From JACRPH01 sp041665465 (GTDB taxonomy: Archaea; Nanobdellota; Nanobdellia; Woesearchaeales; GW2011-AR9): a DNA stretch of 64,000 nt. A program made the position numbers and the translations under genes. Of the stretch, positions 7,407 to 16,786 are shown piece after piece; within the stretch, counting starts at the first letter, position 1, and each line of letters starts with the position of its first letter. Under the pieces are notes generated by a model. It was not told the origin of the DNA. It ran no database searches and saw only the letters and a list, made by a program, of their open reading frames with translations. The stretch is taken from the NCBI GenBank assembly GCA_041665465.1, contig JBAYIU010000001.1:558001-622000 (forward strand), in the 5' to 3' direction.

Positions 7407-8621
7407 TTATTCATATCTCAGCGAGTCTACCGGACTTAATCTTGAGGCTTTATATGCTGGAGCTAATCCAGATAATGCCCCAACTAAAAAGGAAAAACCA
7501 AGCGTACCAAAGATTAATCCCCAACTGAAAGTTATTACTAAATACGGACCGAGGACAGTGGTTACCGCAAACTCCACCAGTTTGGCAATCAACATTCCTC
7601 CGGTTACTCCCACTATGCCTCCACCTAAACCGTAGAATCCTGCTTCCACTAAAAATAAAGACATTACTTGAACATTCTTTGCCCCCAAGGCTTTCATCAC
7701 TCCAATTTCTTTAGTTCTTTGTAACACCGAAGTATACATAGTATTCATGATATTAATTCCTCCCACTAATAAAGAAATACTAGCAATACCAATTAGAACT
7801 ATTTGCACAATGTCCAAGATAGTTCCAAAAGAGGAGAATAATTGTTCAGGGGTTTGTACGGTAAAATCTTCTTCTTTCTCTTTTACATTACGAGAATCAC
7901 GTAACTCTTTCTTAACTTCTTCTGCTACTAAAGAAGGATCTTCTCCAGCATCAGTTTGCGCCACCATCATACTGATTTCATTAGGTTTATTGAATACTTC
8001 TTGATAAGCTTCAATGGGAATAATAACTGCTTTATCATCAGGAGGAGAACCAATCTTTTTGTAAATTCCCACCACTTTAAAGGATTCATCCTTAATTAAA
8101 ATTTTTTCTCCCACATTTACTACTCTTCCAAATTGGTCAGGGTTAGTATATTCATATCCTAAAACCACCTTATACTTATCTCCAGATTGTAATCCTCTTC
8201 CGGAAAGTAGCTTATAACCTTGCATACTATTAAACAAATCTCCTTCTTCTTGAACCGTGGGGATTCCTTCAACAAAGTTATATCTTACCACGTTGTTTAT
8301 CTCGATTCTTCCGGTGGTATAAATTACTCCAGTCACCGCTTTAATCCCGGGAGTTCTACGTACCACTTTAACATCTTGATCAGTTAATTTTACTGCGGCA
8401 GAAGAAGCGCTTCCGATGGAACTTCCCTTAGCCATAATCATCAATTTATCTGTCCCCAGAGAAGAAAGTTGACTGGTAATTGCATTTTGCAAACCTTGTC
8501 CCAAACTAATTAAAGAGATTATAGCAGCTATGCCAATAAATACCCCAATCAAAGTAAGCCAGGAACGTAATTTTCTTCTCCGCAACTCTTTCCACGGGAT
8601 TAAAAAATAATCTCTAATCAT
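7407..8621 (-). CDS. MacB-like ABC transporter permease (second of pair)
   Basis: A 404-residue protein with an N-terminal helix (about 20-40, LRSWLTLIGVFIGIAAIISL), a large MacB-type extracellular domain (about 45-270), then three helices with the FtsX-domain sequence RTKEIGVMKALGAK. It ends with the SPVDSLRYE tail. It is a diverged paralogue of the neighbouring permease at 8618, and the two probably form a heterodimer with the ATPase at 6627. The start overlaps the previous stop by four bases. Confidence 0.88.
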   Translation of the reverse strand: MIRDYFLIPWKELRRRKLRSWLTLIGVFIGIAAIISLISLGQGLQNAITSQLSSLGTDKLMIMAKGSSIGSASSAAVKLTDQDVKVVRRTPGIKAVTGVIYTTGRIEINNVVRYNFVEGIPTVQEEGDLFNSMQGYKLLSGRGLQSGDKYKVVLGYEYTNPDQFGRVVNVGEKILIKDESFKVVGIYKKIGSPPDDKAVIIPIEAYQEVFNKPNEISMMVAQTDAGEDPSLVAEEVKKELRDSRNVKEKEEDFTVQTPEQLFSSFGTILDIVQIVLIGIASISLLVGGINIMNTMYTSVLQRTKEIGVMKALGAKNVQVMSLFLVEAGFYGLGGGIVGVTGGMLIAKLVEFAVTTVLGPYLVITFSWGLIFGTLGFSFLVGALSGLAPAYKASRLSPVDSLRYE

Positions 8622-9832
8622 TGACGCAAGGCCTCCACTGGTTTAAGTTTAGAAGCTTGTCTGGCCGGGTACCATCCAGAAAGAGCTCCAATAATAAAAG
8701 CAAACCCTAATGTGCCTAACATCACTAAAGGATTAAAATCGGCCTGAATCAAACTAGTTTGGTACACTTGGAAAGCGATTAGTTCTACAGTTTTACTGAT
8801 TCCATAACCTAACAGAGCTCCGATAATCCCGCCTACCAGCCCCAACATTCCAGATTCAATCAAGAATATGGCCATAATCTCACCATTCTTGGCTCCGATA
8901 GCTTTCATGATCCCAATCTCTTTAGTTCTTTCTAAAACTGCGGTATACATGGTATTCATAATTCCAATCCCACCTACAAACAAAGAAATGGCAGCAACTC
9001 CAATTAAAACACTTTCAATAACCAAGAGAATAGTGTTTAATGTGTTCAATAAACTTTCCGGTGTTTGAACACTAAAATCTTCTTTTCCTTTTTCCACGTT
9101 TCTAAATTTACGTAACTCTTTTTGAACATTCTCAGCAACAACATTTAAATTTTCTCCAGCTTGAACTTTAACATTAATAACGTCCATCTCTTCTGGAACA
9201 TTAAGCACCTTACGAAGAGCTGCCTCGGGAACCACTAAAGAAGAATCAGTTTGGGGATTACCTGATTTTTTTAATATCCCCACTACTGTAAACTCTTGTG
9301 AATTGATCTCAATTTTATCTCTTACTTGTAACTCTTTTTCGAAAAAGTCTTTAGCAAAATCTGGTCCAAGAACTACTTTATATCCATCGTCATAATTAAG
9401 AATTCTTCCTTGATTTGCCTGATAATCAGCCACCTCATTAACTAATTGTGCTTCTCTAGGATTGTCTGGAAACGAAACAACATAAGTATATTTTATCTCA
9501 TTGTCATGTTGAAGTTTACTCATCCGCAGTAACCTTCCTACCACCAAGTCTACCCCTTTAGCTTTATAGATAGCATCTCGATCAGCTTTAGTTAAAGGAA
9601 CAGAAACGTCTGTCCCGGGAGGACCAAAACCAGACCCTGCAGCTTGAATTATTAATTTATCTGAACCAAGTTTAAGAAACTGAGTAGAAATGGCTGTCTG
9701 TAATCCTTGACTTAATGAGATTAAAGCTACTACCGAAGCAATACCAATAAAGATACCAATCATAGTAAGCCAAGATCGTAACTTACGATGCTTAGCACTT
9801 TGGTACGCTAAACGGAAGTAGTCAGTAATCAT
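8618..9832 (-). CDS. MacB-like ABC transporter permease (first of pair)
   Basis: A 404-residue protein with the same layout as the permease at 7407: helix near 20-40 (LRSWLTMIGIFIGIASVVAL), MacB periplasmic-type core domain, and C-terminal FtsX domain (RTKEIGIMKAIGAKNGEI). Equal length and matching motifs show tandem duplication. The outward-facing domain would meet the exported protein encoded just upstream. No clear Shine-Dalgarno lies before the ATG at 9832. Confidence 0.88.
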   Translation of the reverse strand: MITDYFRLAYQSAKHRKLRSWLTMIGIFIGIASVVALISLSQGLQTAISTQFLKLGSDKLIIQAAGSGFGPPGTDVSVPLTKADRDAIYKAKGVDLVVGRLLRMSKLQHDNEIKYTYVVSFPDNPREAQLVNEVADYQANQGRILNYDDGYKVVLGPDFAKDFFEKELQVRDKIEINSQEFTVVGILKKSGNPQTDSSLVVPEAALRKVLNVPEEMDVINVKVQAGENLNVVAENVQKELRKFRNVEKGKEDFSVQTPESLLNTLNTILLVIESVLIGVAAISLFVGGIGIMNTMYTAVLERTKEIGIMKAIGAKNGEIMAIFLIESGMLGLVGGIIGALLGYGISKTVELIAFQVYQTSLIQADFNPLVMLGTLGFAFIIGALSGWYPARQASKLKPVEALRQ

Positions 9833-9850
9833 GTTAAAAAAATAAAAAGA

Positions 9851-11095
9851 TTACTTCTTACCGTTTTTCTTCTTCTTCCACTGGCGATATCCGAAGATGG
9901 CCCCAACCAGGATTATTAAGATTAGAACATAAACCCAGCTACTGCTTGCCGGAACCAGTCCAAACTTCTTTAACTCGGAAGAAGAATAGGTGTTTAACTC
10001 TAGATCAAAGGTCTGTTGATACTCTTTATTGTTAGCATCAACATATTTTAAAGTTCCAGGGATATGCACTACTTTATCCTTAGGGGTAAGATATACGTCC
10101 ACTTCTTCACTTTGAGTATCATCAGAATTAATGTTTCCTAAGTAAAAATATTCTCTGGTCGTAACCAGATGATAATCGTCAGAAGGTTGCAAAGTCAACT
10201 GGACGTATTTCATGTCCGTATTCCCGGCATTAGCTACTTCTAAGGTAATTTTTCCTGCTTCTCCATCTTGCATTACCGTACTCTTTTTTAGATAAATGCG
10301 CATATTGGGTTTTTCACCGACTAAAACAGCTAACACATCATTGATAAAATAAGAATTCCCTTTTTCATCATAATAGGTAATGTTAACCGGAATTTTGTAC
10401 AACCCCGATGCGGCATTGGGTAAAGCGATCAAACCAAAACTTAAAGTCTGTTGATAATTAGACAATAATAAAGGAATACTCTTTTCCGAGGAGCTTTGGT
10501 GGGGAGCTAGAGGAATTGTACTTCCGGTAAGGTCTAATTTGAAACGAATATCTCTAAACAGAGTTTGAGAAGGGTTCTTTACAATGATGTTAATATTAGC
10601 CACATCTCCTGGGGCAATCGGAGAAGGATCAGAAGTAATGGAAGTTATTTCCAATAAGGCGTTTCTGGACTGGACATGAATCACAAATTCACCATTAGTA
10701 TAACTTACTGCACCATCTCCCAACTGAACCACTAAATCTAGAGGTAAGTCTCCTTGGACTGCTTGTTCATCAATCTTTAATTTGAATTCCACAATAGCAG
10801 CATCAGCACCGGTAGAAAGAGCTTTCAGCTTCCCAATATTCTTCTCAGTAGTATCGCCATATACAGTAAATGGATATTTCAAAAGAAGTTTAACTATGGT
10901 GTCTTGGCTTGATTGAGCTCCTTCATTTTCAATCTTAAATTTTACAGTAATGGTCTCCCCCGGTTCGGCTGGGTCTGGTTCTTGAGACATTAAAGTCACG
11001 CGGAGATTTGGAGTAGTATACGTATCTCCCAAAACCACCATACTTACACCGAAGACTATTAACATAAACAACGTGATTAACGTTTTACTTTTCAT
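9851..11095 (-). CDS. Exported CARDB/S-layer-like protein with C-terminal anchor
   Basis: A 414-residue protein with a signal peptide (about 1-24) and repeated immunoglobulin-like beta domains of the COG1361/CARDB type, for example ITSDPSPIAPGDVANINI and repeats with paired Pro-Gly-Glu turns. A membrane helix lies near 390-407, followed by a Lys-rich tail. It probably sits on the outer face and works with the MacB-like permeases. ATG 11095 is preferred over GTG 11104 because AAGGTGG is placed correctly upstream. It overlaps the regulator by 11 bases. Confidence 0.82.
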   Translation of the reverse strand: MKSKTLITLFMLIVFGVSMVVLGDTYTTPNLRVTLMSQEPDPAEPGETITVKFKIENEGAQSSQDTIVKLLLKYPFTVYGDTTEKNIGKLKALSTGADAAIVEFKLKIDEQAVQGDLPLDLVVQLGDGAVSYTNGEFVIHVQSRNALLEITSITSDPSPIAPGDVANINIIVKNPSQTLFRDIRFKLDLTGSTIPLAPHQSSSEKSIPLLLSNYQQTLSFGLIALPNAASGLYKIPVNITYYDEKGNSYFINDVLAVLVGEKPNMRIYLKKSTVMQDGEAGKITLEVANAGNTDMKYVQLTLQPSDDYHLVTTREYFYLGNINSDDTQSEEVDVYLTPKDKVVHIPGTLKYVDANNKEYQQTFDLELNTYSSSELKKFGLVPASSSWVYVLILIILVGAIFGYRQWKKKKNGKK

Positions 11096-11570
11096 ATTTT
11101 CCACCTTCTAATCTTTGTATAAATTCTTTAAATAGCACTTCTGCATCTTGCACTTGACGAAGATAATCCTTTATCAAAATTATCTCTTTCTTCTCTTTTT
11201 CGTTTAATTTCTTACCTTCAAATTGATTTAATAACCCCGGTAAGCCTTGTTTACATTGGTTGATGATCAATTCTTGTTTACGCATAAAATGTTCTCTTAT
11301 AGTGAGGAGCATATTCTTTTCCATGAATAAGTAAATCTTCTTGCTTCCCGGTTTACAGAAACGTTTAATCAGGCCCATATTCTCAAGAAATTTTGCTTTA
11401 TTACTGATGGAAGCTAGACTAAACCCGGTCTCTTTAGCTAAGTCTTCTAAGGTTAGTTCTTCTGTTTCAATGAATAACCTAGCGATGATCTTAGCACAAA
11501 GAGGATCTGGAAGTATTGAACCTACCACCCTTTGATGGAAATCTACAAATTCTTGCTGAACTTTATCCAT
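11085..11570 (-). CDS. GbsR/MarR-like winged-helix regulator
   Basis: A 161-residue protein with a winged HTH (about 35-95: LTLEDLAKETGFSLASISNKAKFLENMGLI) and a C-terminal helical region (about 100-155) likely to dimerise. Layout and length fit GbsR/MarR-type regulators. It is first in the operon that runs to 6627, so it most likely controls the exporter and itself. The region upstream of the ATG is very AT-rich with TATA-like sequence around 11585-11635. Confidence 0.78.
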   Translation of the reverse strand: MDKVQQEFVDFHQRVVGSILPDPLCAKIIARLFIETEELTLEDLAKETGFSLASISNKAKFLENMGLIKRFCKPGSKKIYLFMEKNMLLTIREHFMRKQELIINQCKQGLPGLLNQFEGKKLNEKEKKEIILIKDYLRQVQDAEVLFKEFIQRLEGGKYEK

Positions 11571-11736
11571 GATTTAACATATCCAATATATTTATTATAT
11601 TGATTATTTTTAATATTTATTAAATATAGTAGTAATATATAAAGGTTACGAAGAGTTAATGGGTATACCTTTTCTTCTCCACCAATATACTCGCCACCCA
11701 CTAATTTAATAAACTGTTCCTCTTCTAAGAGTTATC

Positions 11737-12681
11737 ATGAAAGTAACTGAACATATTATACAAGCAAAGCATCCCCTAATTAGTTTTGAGATCATTCCAC
11801 CTAAACGAGGCAGTAAATTAGAAGATCTGTTAAAGGTTATTGATACCCTCGCGAAATATAATCCTCCTTTTATTGATGTTACCAGCCATGCTGCAGAAGT
11901 AGAATATGAAGAAACTCCTGAAGGGATTAGACGTAGAGTGAAACGCAAGCGTCTGGGGGTAATTGGCATCTGTACCGTACTTCAACATAAATACAAGATT
12001 GATGCTGTACCACACCTTCTTTGTCAGGGGTTCACGCGCGAAGAAACAGAAGATGTTCTGATTGAATTTCATTATTCCGGAATTCGTAATGCTTTTGCGG
12101 TACGTGGTGACGAAAATGGGTACCACAAACCCCTCACTGAAGGAAAAACTGCAAATGAATATGCTGTTGATCTAGTAACGCAGATTACAGCCATGAATCG
12201 AGGAAAATATCTTACTCCCTTACTTGACGCAGAATCAACTGATTTTTGTATCGGAGTTGCGGGTTATCCAGAAAAACATTACGAAGCTCCAAACATGACT
12301 ACTGATATCTTGCATCTAAAAGAGAAAGTTGATGCAGGTGCACAATATATAGTTACTCAAATGTTTTTTGACAATGAGCATTACTTTAATTTTGTTGAAA
12401 AGTGTCGTTCTAGTGGCATCACTGTACCAATTATCCCCGGACTTAAGATTATCACCTCTAAAGAACAATTGACAAGGATACCAAAACGATTCCATCTTGA
12501 AATACCTTACGACCTAACAAAAGAGATTGAAGAATCACCAGAACATGCTACTGAAATTGGGATTGCCTGGACCACAGCACAAGTTGAAAAATTGATCCAA
12601 AAAGGAGCACCGAGTGTTCATTTTTATGTTATGCAGAATGCATCTGCAGTTGAAGAAGTGTTAAAGAAAATTGGTTATTAG
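11737..12681 (+). CDS. metF: Methylenetetrahydrofolate reductase
   Basis: A 314-residue TIM-barrel flavoprotein of the bacterial MetF family. ISFEIIPPKRG matches the start of the barrel with its catalytic Glu, FIDVTSHA and NAFAVRGDE match the folate and FAD regions, and YIVTQMFFDNEHYFNF and VPIIPGLKII match the C-terminal half. It reduces methylene-THF to methyl-THF, usually for methionine synthesis. No other folate gene is nearby. The gene stands alone between minus-strand operons and uses archaeal-type upstream AT-rich sequence. Confidence 0.9.
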   Translation: MKVTEHIIQAKHPLISFEIIPPKRGSKLEDLLKVIDTLAKYNPPFIDVTSHAAEVEYEETPEGIRRRVKRKRLGVIGICTVLQHKYKIDAVPHLLCQGFTREETEDVLIEFHYSGIRNAFAVRGDENGYHKPLTEGKTANEYAVDLVTQITAMNRGKYLTPLLDAESTDFCIGVAGYPEKHYEAPNMTTDILHLKEKVDAGAQYIVTQMFFDNEHYFNFVEKCRSSGITVPIIPGLKIITSKEQLTRIPKRFHLEIPYDLTKEIEESPEHATEIGIAWTTAQVEKLIQKGAPSVHFYVMQNASAVEEVLKKIGY

Positions 12682-12697
12682 AATATTCGTTTTCAGG

Positions 12698-13036
12698 TTA
12701 TCTTAACTTACATCCAGTTTTAGATTCTAACTCGGAAAAAGGCAAAGCTCCTTCTAGAATGGACCCATCTTTAAACTTCCAAGTGGGCAACCCAGAAATA
12801 TTCTCCTCAGAACAACGTTGCTCTTCTATGGTACATTCAACATAATTCACCTTAACGAAAGCATCCCCGAACATTTCTTTCTGCTCTTTACAATGAACAC
12901 ACCAAGAAGCACCGTACATTACCGCTCCTTGATCGGTTAAACAAGTGGCAAAATTCTGAAGTTGTTCCTGGTTAGGACCACAACTTACTAAAAATAGTAA
13001 AGAAAGAACCAATAAGAAAGCAAATTGCCATTTCAT
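12698..13036 (-). CDS. Thioredoxin-like lipoprotein
   Basis: A 112-residue protein. A hydrophobic leader ends in the lipobox LVSC (Cys19), followed by a small thioredoxin-like domain with WCVHC (Cys46, Cys49) and the cis-Pro loop SGLPTWKF. The fold resembles the thioredoxin module fused to VKOR proteins. It is likely membrane-anchored and faces outside. It lies 10 bases after trxB, so the pair is probably co-transcribed, although TrxB itself is cytoplasmic. ATG 13036 is chosen because the signal peptide starts there; the upstream open frame overlaps trxB. Confidence 0.82.
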   Translation of the reverse strand: MKWQFAFLLVLSLLFLVSCGPNQEQLQNFATCLTDQGAVMYGASWCVHCKEQKEMFGDAFVKVNYVECTIEEQRCSEENISGLPTWKFKDGSILEGALPFSELESKTGCKLR

Positions 13037-13046
13037 TTTTAATCTT

Positions 13047-13994
13047 TTAATGTTTCCAATCCGGGCCGGCTTTCCCACCAGTAAGATAAGTGTATGCTTG
13101 TAAGGCTGCTCTGGCCCCATCACCGGCAGCGATAATGGCTTGCTTAAAGGGAGTATCGGTAACGTCTCCTGCAGCAAAAATTCCAGAACGAGAAGTTCTT
13201 CCCAATCGATCTACCATCACTTCATTAGCAGGATTTATCTCTACAATTTCTTTAACAATGGAACTATCAACAGCATAACCAATCTCTAAAAACAAACCGT
13301 CAACTTTTATCTCTTTCTTCTTATTAGTTACTAGATTCTCCAAAATGATGGATGTAACAAACTTTTCTCCCTTAACTTCAATCGGAGCTGATTCTAAAAC
13401 TAGTTCGATTTTAGGATTTTGTTTAATTTTATCTACAGTAACTTCATCTCCTCTAAAATCAACACGACGATGAATAAGATAAACTTTCTGAGCATGATGA
13501 GCCAGATCTAACGCCGCTTCCATAGCTGAGTTTCCTCCCCCCACCACCGATACAATTTTATTCTTAAACAAAGGACCGTCACAAGTTGCGCAAGTAGAAA
13601 CACCTCTACCCAAGAACCGTTCTTCACCCGGTATTCCTAGTTGTCTAGGAACTTTCCCAAAAGTTAAGATTATACTTCTGGTAGTATACATCTCATCATT
13701 AGCTAAAGTTACTTGGAATAGCTCTCCTTGGGGCAATACTTCTTTAGCCTTTCCCAAAATAAGTTCAGCACCGAAATTTAGAGCTTGAGTGTGAAACTTA
13801 TCCATCAATTCCATTCCGGATTGAGGTAAGGCGCCAGGATAGTTTTCAATATGTGAAGTAAGGTTTCCCTGACCACCAATATCAATGCTAATAATCCCGG
13901 TCTTAAGTTTCTTTCTTCCAGCATAAATTGCTGCAGCAAGTCCAGCCGGACCGGCTCCAATTACCAAAACATCATAAATAACTTTTTCGCTCAT
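13047..13994 (-). CDS. trxB: Thioredoxin reductase
   Basis: A 315-residue FAD/NAD(P) disulfide reductase. It has an N-terminal FAD site (VIGAGPAGLAAAIYAGRK), redox-active Cys135-Cys138 in STCATCDGP, an NADPH-domain GGGNSAMEAA, and a C-terminal FAD motif FAAGDVTDTPFKQAIIAAG. The length is standard. It would recycle thioredoxin-like proteins in the cytoplasm. The neighbour immediately downstream is a Trx-like lipoprotein. Confidence 0.93.
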   Translation of the reverse strand: MSEKVIYDVLVIGAGPAGLAAAIYAGRKKLKTGIISIDIGGQGNLTSHIENYPGALPQSGMELMDKFHTQALNFGAELILGKAKEVLPQGELFQVTLANDEMYTTRSIILTFGKVPRQLGIPGEERFLGRGVSTCATCDGPLFKNKIVSVVGGGNSAMEAALDLAHHAQKVYLIHRRVDFRGDEVTVDKIKQNPKIELVLESAPIEVKGEKFVTSIILENLVTNKKKEIKVDGLFLEIGYAVDSSIVKEIVEINPANEVMVDRLGRTSRSGIFAAGDVTDTPFKQAIIAAGDGARAALQAYTYLTGGKAGPDWKH

Positions 13995-14125
13995 GGGGTT
14001 AATTCAACCACTTCACTTTAAAAATGTTGCTGAAGAGTGTACAAAATTTTAATAAAATACCACAATAGAACTACCAGATAATAGTTAAAAAAGCTTAATA
14101 ACGCCGAAAAGATGTGATAAAGAAT

Positions 14126-14935
14126 ATGGAATTCAGAATCGAAAAGCGAGAAAATGAGAATATTCATAAATATCCCACGGAAGACTTTCGTATCGCCTTA
14201 AAATTTGCAGAACAGACTAAAAAAGAATTAGACAATTTTGTAATCTCGATCATACTGTTTGGATCTTCAGCGCGAAGAGAAGATACTGCAAAGAGTGATA
14301 TCGACATCCTAGTTATTACCGATGATGCTAACTTCACCATCAATGAACCATTGGTAGAAGCATACCGAATCATTGTAGAGAACATTATCGCTAAGACTTC
14401 TACTAAACTGCACATTACTTCTATGACCTTAACTTCTTTCTGGGAATATACTCGAGGCGGAGATCCGGTAGTGGTCAATATTCTTCGAGACGGAGTAACT
14501 TTAATTGATATCGGCTTCTTTGAACCAATGCAGAAATTGCTAAAACAAGGAAGAATCCGACCTTCAGAAGAAAGTGTATGGCGTTATTTTGGAAGGAGTC
14601 CACGTACTTTATTAAATTCTCGTTGGCACTTGTTACAAGCAGGATTAGATCTATACTGGGCAGTGATCGATTCGGCTCATGCCGCTTTAATGCGTAAGAA
14701 CGAGATTCCTCCTACCCCGGAACATGTAGCAGATATGTTGGAACGAGTTTTTGTTAAATCAAAGTTGCTTGAACCAAAATATGTTGATACTATGCGCAAA
14801 TTTTATCGTTTAAGTAAAATGATTACCCATCGTGAGATTAAAGAGATTACCGGACCAGAGTATGAGAAGTTATACTTAGAAGCAGACCAATTTGTTCGGG
14901 CCATGAAGAAGTTGATTGAAATACATAAGTTCTAA
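14126..14935 (+). CDS. MNT nucleotidyltransferase fused to a HEPN-like domain
   Basis: A 269-residue protein. Residues 40-62 carry the minimal nucleotidyltransferase signature GSSARREDTAKSDIDILV with metal-binding Asp58 and Asp60. Residues about 150-265 form an all-helical domain resembling HEPN, with an RX6H motif (Arg228, His235 in RLSKMITH) that fits the RNase RX4-6H pattern. MNT and HEPN usually occur as separate antitoxin and toxin proteins (MntA/HepT). ATG 14126 is preferred over GTG 14114 because GTGAT at 14114 can act as the ribosome site. It is 46 bases upstream of gltX. Confidence 0.72.
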   Translation: MEFRIEKRENENIHKYPTEDFRIALKFAEQTKKELDNFVISIILFGSSARREDTAKSDIDILVITDDANFTINEPLVEAYRIIVENIIAKTSTKLHITSMTLTSFWEYTRGGDPVVVNILRDGVTLIDIGFFEPMQKLLKQGRIRPSEESVWRYFGRSPRTLLNSRWHLLQAGLDLYWAVIDSAHAALMRKNEIPPTPEHVADMLERVFVKSKLLEPKYVDTMRKFYRLSKMITHREIKEITGPEYEKLYLEADQFVRAMKKLIEIHKF

Positions 14936-14981
14936 CTTTAAACCAGAAAAATTTAAGAATCATCCCTTATTTGAATCAAGC

Positions 14982-16688
14982 ATGAAAGAACTTATTCGTA
15001 AACATGTCCTTAAAAACGCTTTTGACTTTAATGGAAGCATTAATGATAAAGTAATTCTGGGAGCAGTACTCAAAGATGAAGCTGGACTTAAAACTAAAGT
15101 GCCAGAAGTGTTAAAGGAGATTCAAACTATCGCTAAGGAAGTAGTTAAGTTAAGCAAAGAAGCAATAAAGAAAGAGTTAGAAAAAACTGCACCCGAGTTG
15201 TTGCAGGAGAAAAAGGAAGAAAAAAGAGTTGGATTAAAAGAATTAGAAAAGGTAGATCCAAAAAAAGGAGTAATCATGCGGTTTGCTCCTTCTCCATCAG
15301 GACCAATGCATATTGGTCATGCTTTCACGGGGGGTTTAACTTGTTTATATGTTAAGAAGTATGGTGGAAAGTTCATTTTGCGTATAGAAGACACCAATAG
15401 TGATAATATTGACCCCGTTGCTTATGATATGCTTCCTAAAGATGCAGAATGGATTTTTGGAAATGTTACCGAAGTATGGATCCAATCTGAACGGATGAAT
15501 ATTTATTACGATTATGCTGAAAAGTTTATCAACTTGGGAGCTTGCTATGTTTGCACTTGTTCTCAAGAAGAATTTAAGAAACATTCTGAAAAGATGCAAG
15601 ATTGTCCTTGTAGAAAATTGAAAACAGAAGAAAACCTTAAGCGATGGAAGAACATGTTCGATAAATCTAAGTGTAAAGAAGGCGATGCAGTATTAAGATT
15701 TAAGTCAAGTATGCAAGACAAAAACCCGGCGATGCGTGATTTTCCTTTAGTAAGAATTAATGATTCTGAACATCCTAGACAGAAATTAAAATACCGAGTG
15801 TGGCCCTTGATGAATCTTTGCGTTACTGTTGATGACATCGAGGCAGGGATGACCCATATTATCCGAGCAAAAGATCATGCTGATAACGCTAAACGCCAAG
15901 AAATGATGTACAAAGCTCTGGGTTTAGGAGATAAATTTCCAGAAACATACTTCTTAGGAAGGTATAACTTTGAAGGGTTAGAAATATCTTGTAGCAAAAC
16001 CAGAGCTAAAATAAATGAAGGTATTTATACGGGATGGGATGATATTCGAGTACCATTCCTAGCGGCCTTGAAGAGAAGAGGATACCAACCAGGAGCTTTC
16101 TTAAAATACACTGAATTGGTAGGAATTTCTCCGGTAGATAAAACCGTTCCTCAAGAAGAATTCTGGAAATCTATCAACTCTTTCAACCGTGAAATTATCG
16201 AACCAGAAGCAAACCGATACTTCTTTGTAGCTAATCCCGTAAAAGTGAAAATAGAAGAAGCTCCTGAGAAAGAAGCTCATCCGGATGTTCATCCCGCTTT
16301 CCCTGAAAAAGGCAAGAGAAAGATCCAGGCTAAAGGAGAAGTATACCTTACTCAGAATGATCTTCCTCGATTGGAAGAAGGAAAGATTCATAGATTAATG
16401 GACTATTGCAATTTTGAGGTTAAGAAAGGAAAATATCTCTTCGTCGAAGGAGAATTTGAAGATTACAAGAATGCTAAAAACAAAGGTATGATCGTGCATT
16501 GGGTTCCAGTGCAGGAAAACATCAAAGTAGAAGTGTTGATGGACGACGCTTCAGTTCTTTCCGGAGTAGGAGAAGTTAACATGAGCAAACTTAAAGTTGG
16601 AGACTTGGTACAACTGGAAAGAAACTTCTATGCCCGTGTCGACGATAAAAGCAAGGACAAAGTAAAGTTCTGGTATTTACATAAATAA
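14982..16688 (+). CDS. gltX: Glutamyl-tRNA synthetase, archaeal type
   Basis: A 568-residue class I synthetase. An archaeal N-terminal helical region (about 1-95) precedes the catalytic core with GPMHIGHAF (HIGH motif), FILRIEDTN, and a zinc-binding Cys cluster (CYVCTCSQEEF to CPCR). The KMSKS-equivalent is ISCSKTRAKI. A C-terminal anticodon-binding beta-barrel as in archaeal GluRS/GlnRS follows. It charges tRNA-Glu and, in most archaea, also tRNA-Gln. ATG 14982 matches where the family begins (MKELIRKHVLKNA). The gene follows the MNT-HEPN gene and ends before a T-rich tract. Confidence 0.93.
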   Translation: MKELIRKHVLKNAFDFNGSINDKVILGAVLKDEAGLKTKVPEVLKEIQTIAKEVVKLSKEAIKKELEKTAPELLQEKKEEKRVGLKELEKVDPKKGVIMRFAPSPSGPMHIGHAFTGGLTCLYVKKYGGKFILRIEDTNSDNIDPVAYDMLPKDAEWIFGNVTEVWIQSERMNIYYDYAEKFINLGACYVCTCSQEEFKKHSEKMQDCPCRKLKTEENLKRWKNMFDKSKCKEGDAVLRFKSSMQDKNPAMRDFPLVRINDSEHPRQKLKYRVWPLMNLCVTVDDIEAGMTHIIRAKDHADNAKRQEMMYKALGLGDKFPETYFLGRYNFEGLEISCSKTRAKINEGIYTGWDDIRVPFLAALKRRGYQPGAFLKYTELVGISPVDKTVPQEEFWKSINSFNREIIEPEANRYFFVANPVKVKIEEAPEKEAHPDVHPAFPEKGKRKIQAKGEVYLTQNDLPRLEEGKIHRLMDYCNFEVKKGKYLFVEGEFEDYKNAKNKGMIVHWVPVQENIKVEVLMDDASVLSGVGEVNMSKLKVGDLVQLERNFYARVDDKSKDKVKFWYLHK

Positions 16689-16735
16689 TTTTGCATTTTT
16701 AATTTATTTTTAATCGTCTTTAATTTTTTATTTAA
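16689..16735 (+). terminator. T-rich terminator after gltX
   Basis: Several runs of T on the plus strand directly after the gltX stop fit archaeal oligo-T termination. Confidence 0.45.
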
Positions 16736-16786
16736 AGAAAGATTTAAAAGTAACAAGAGTTTACTTTTTCACACAGGTGAGAATGT

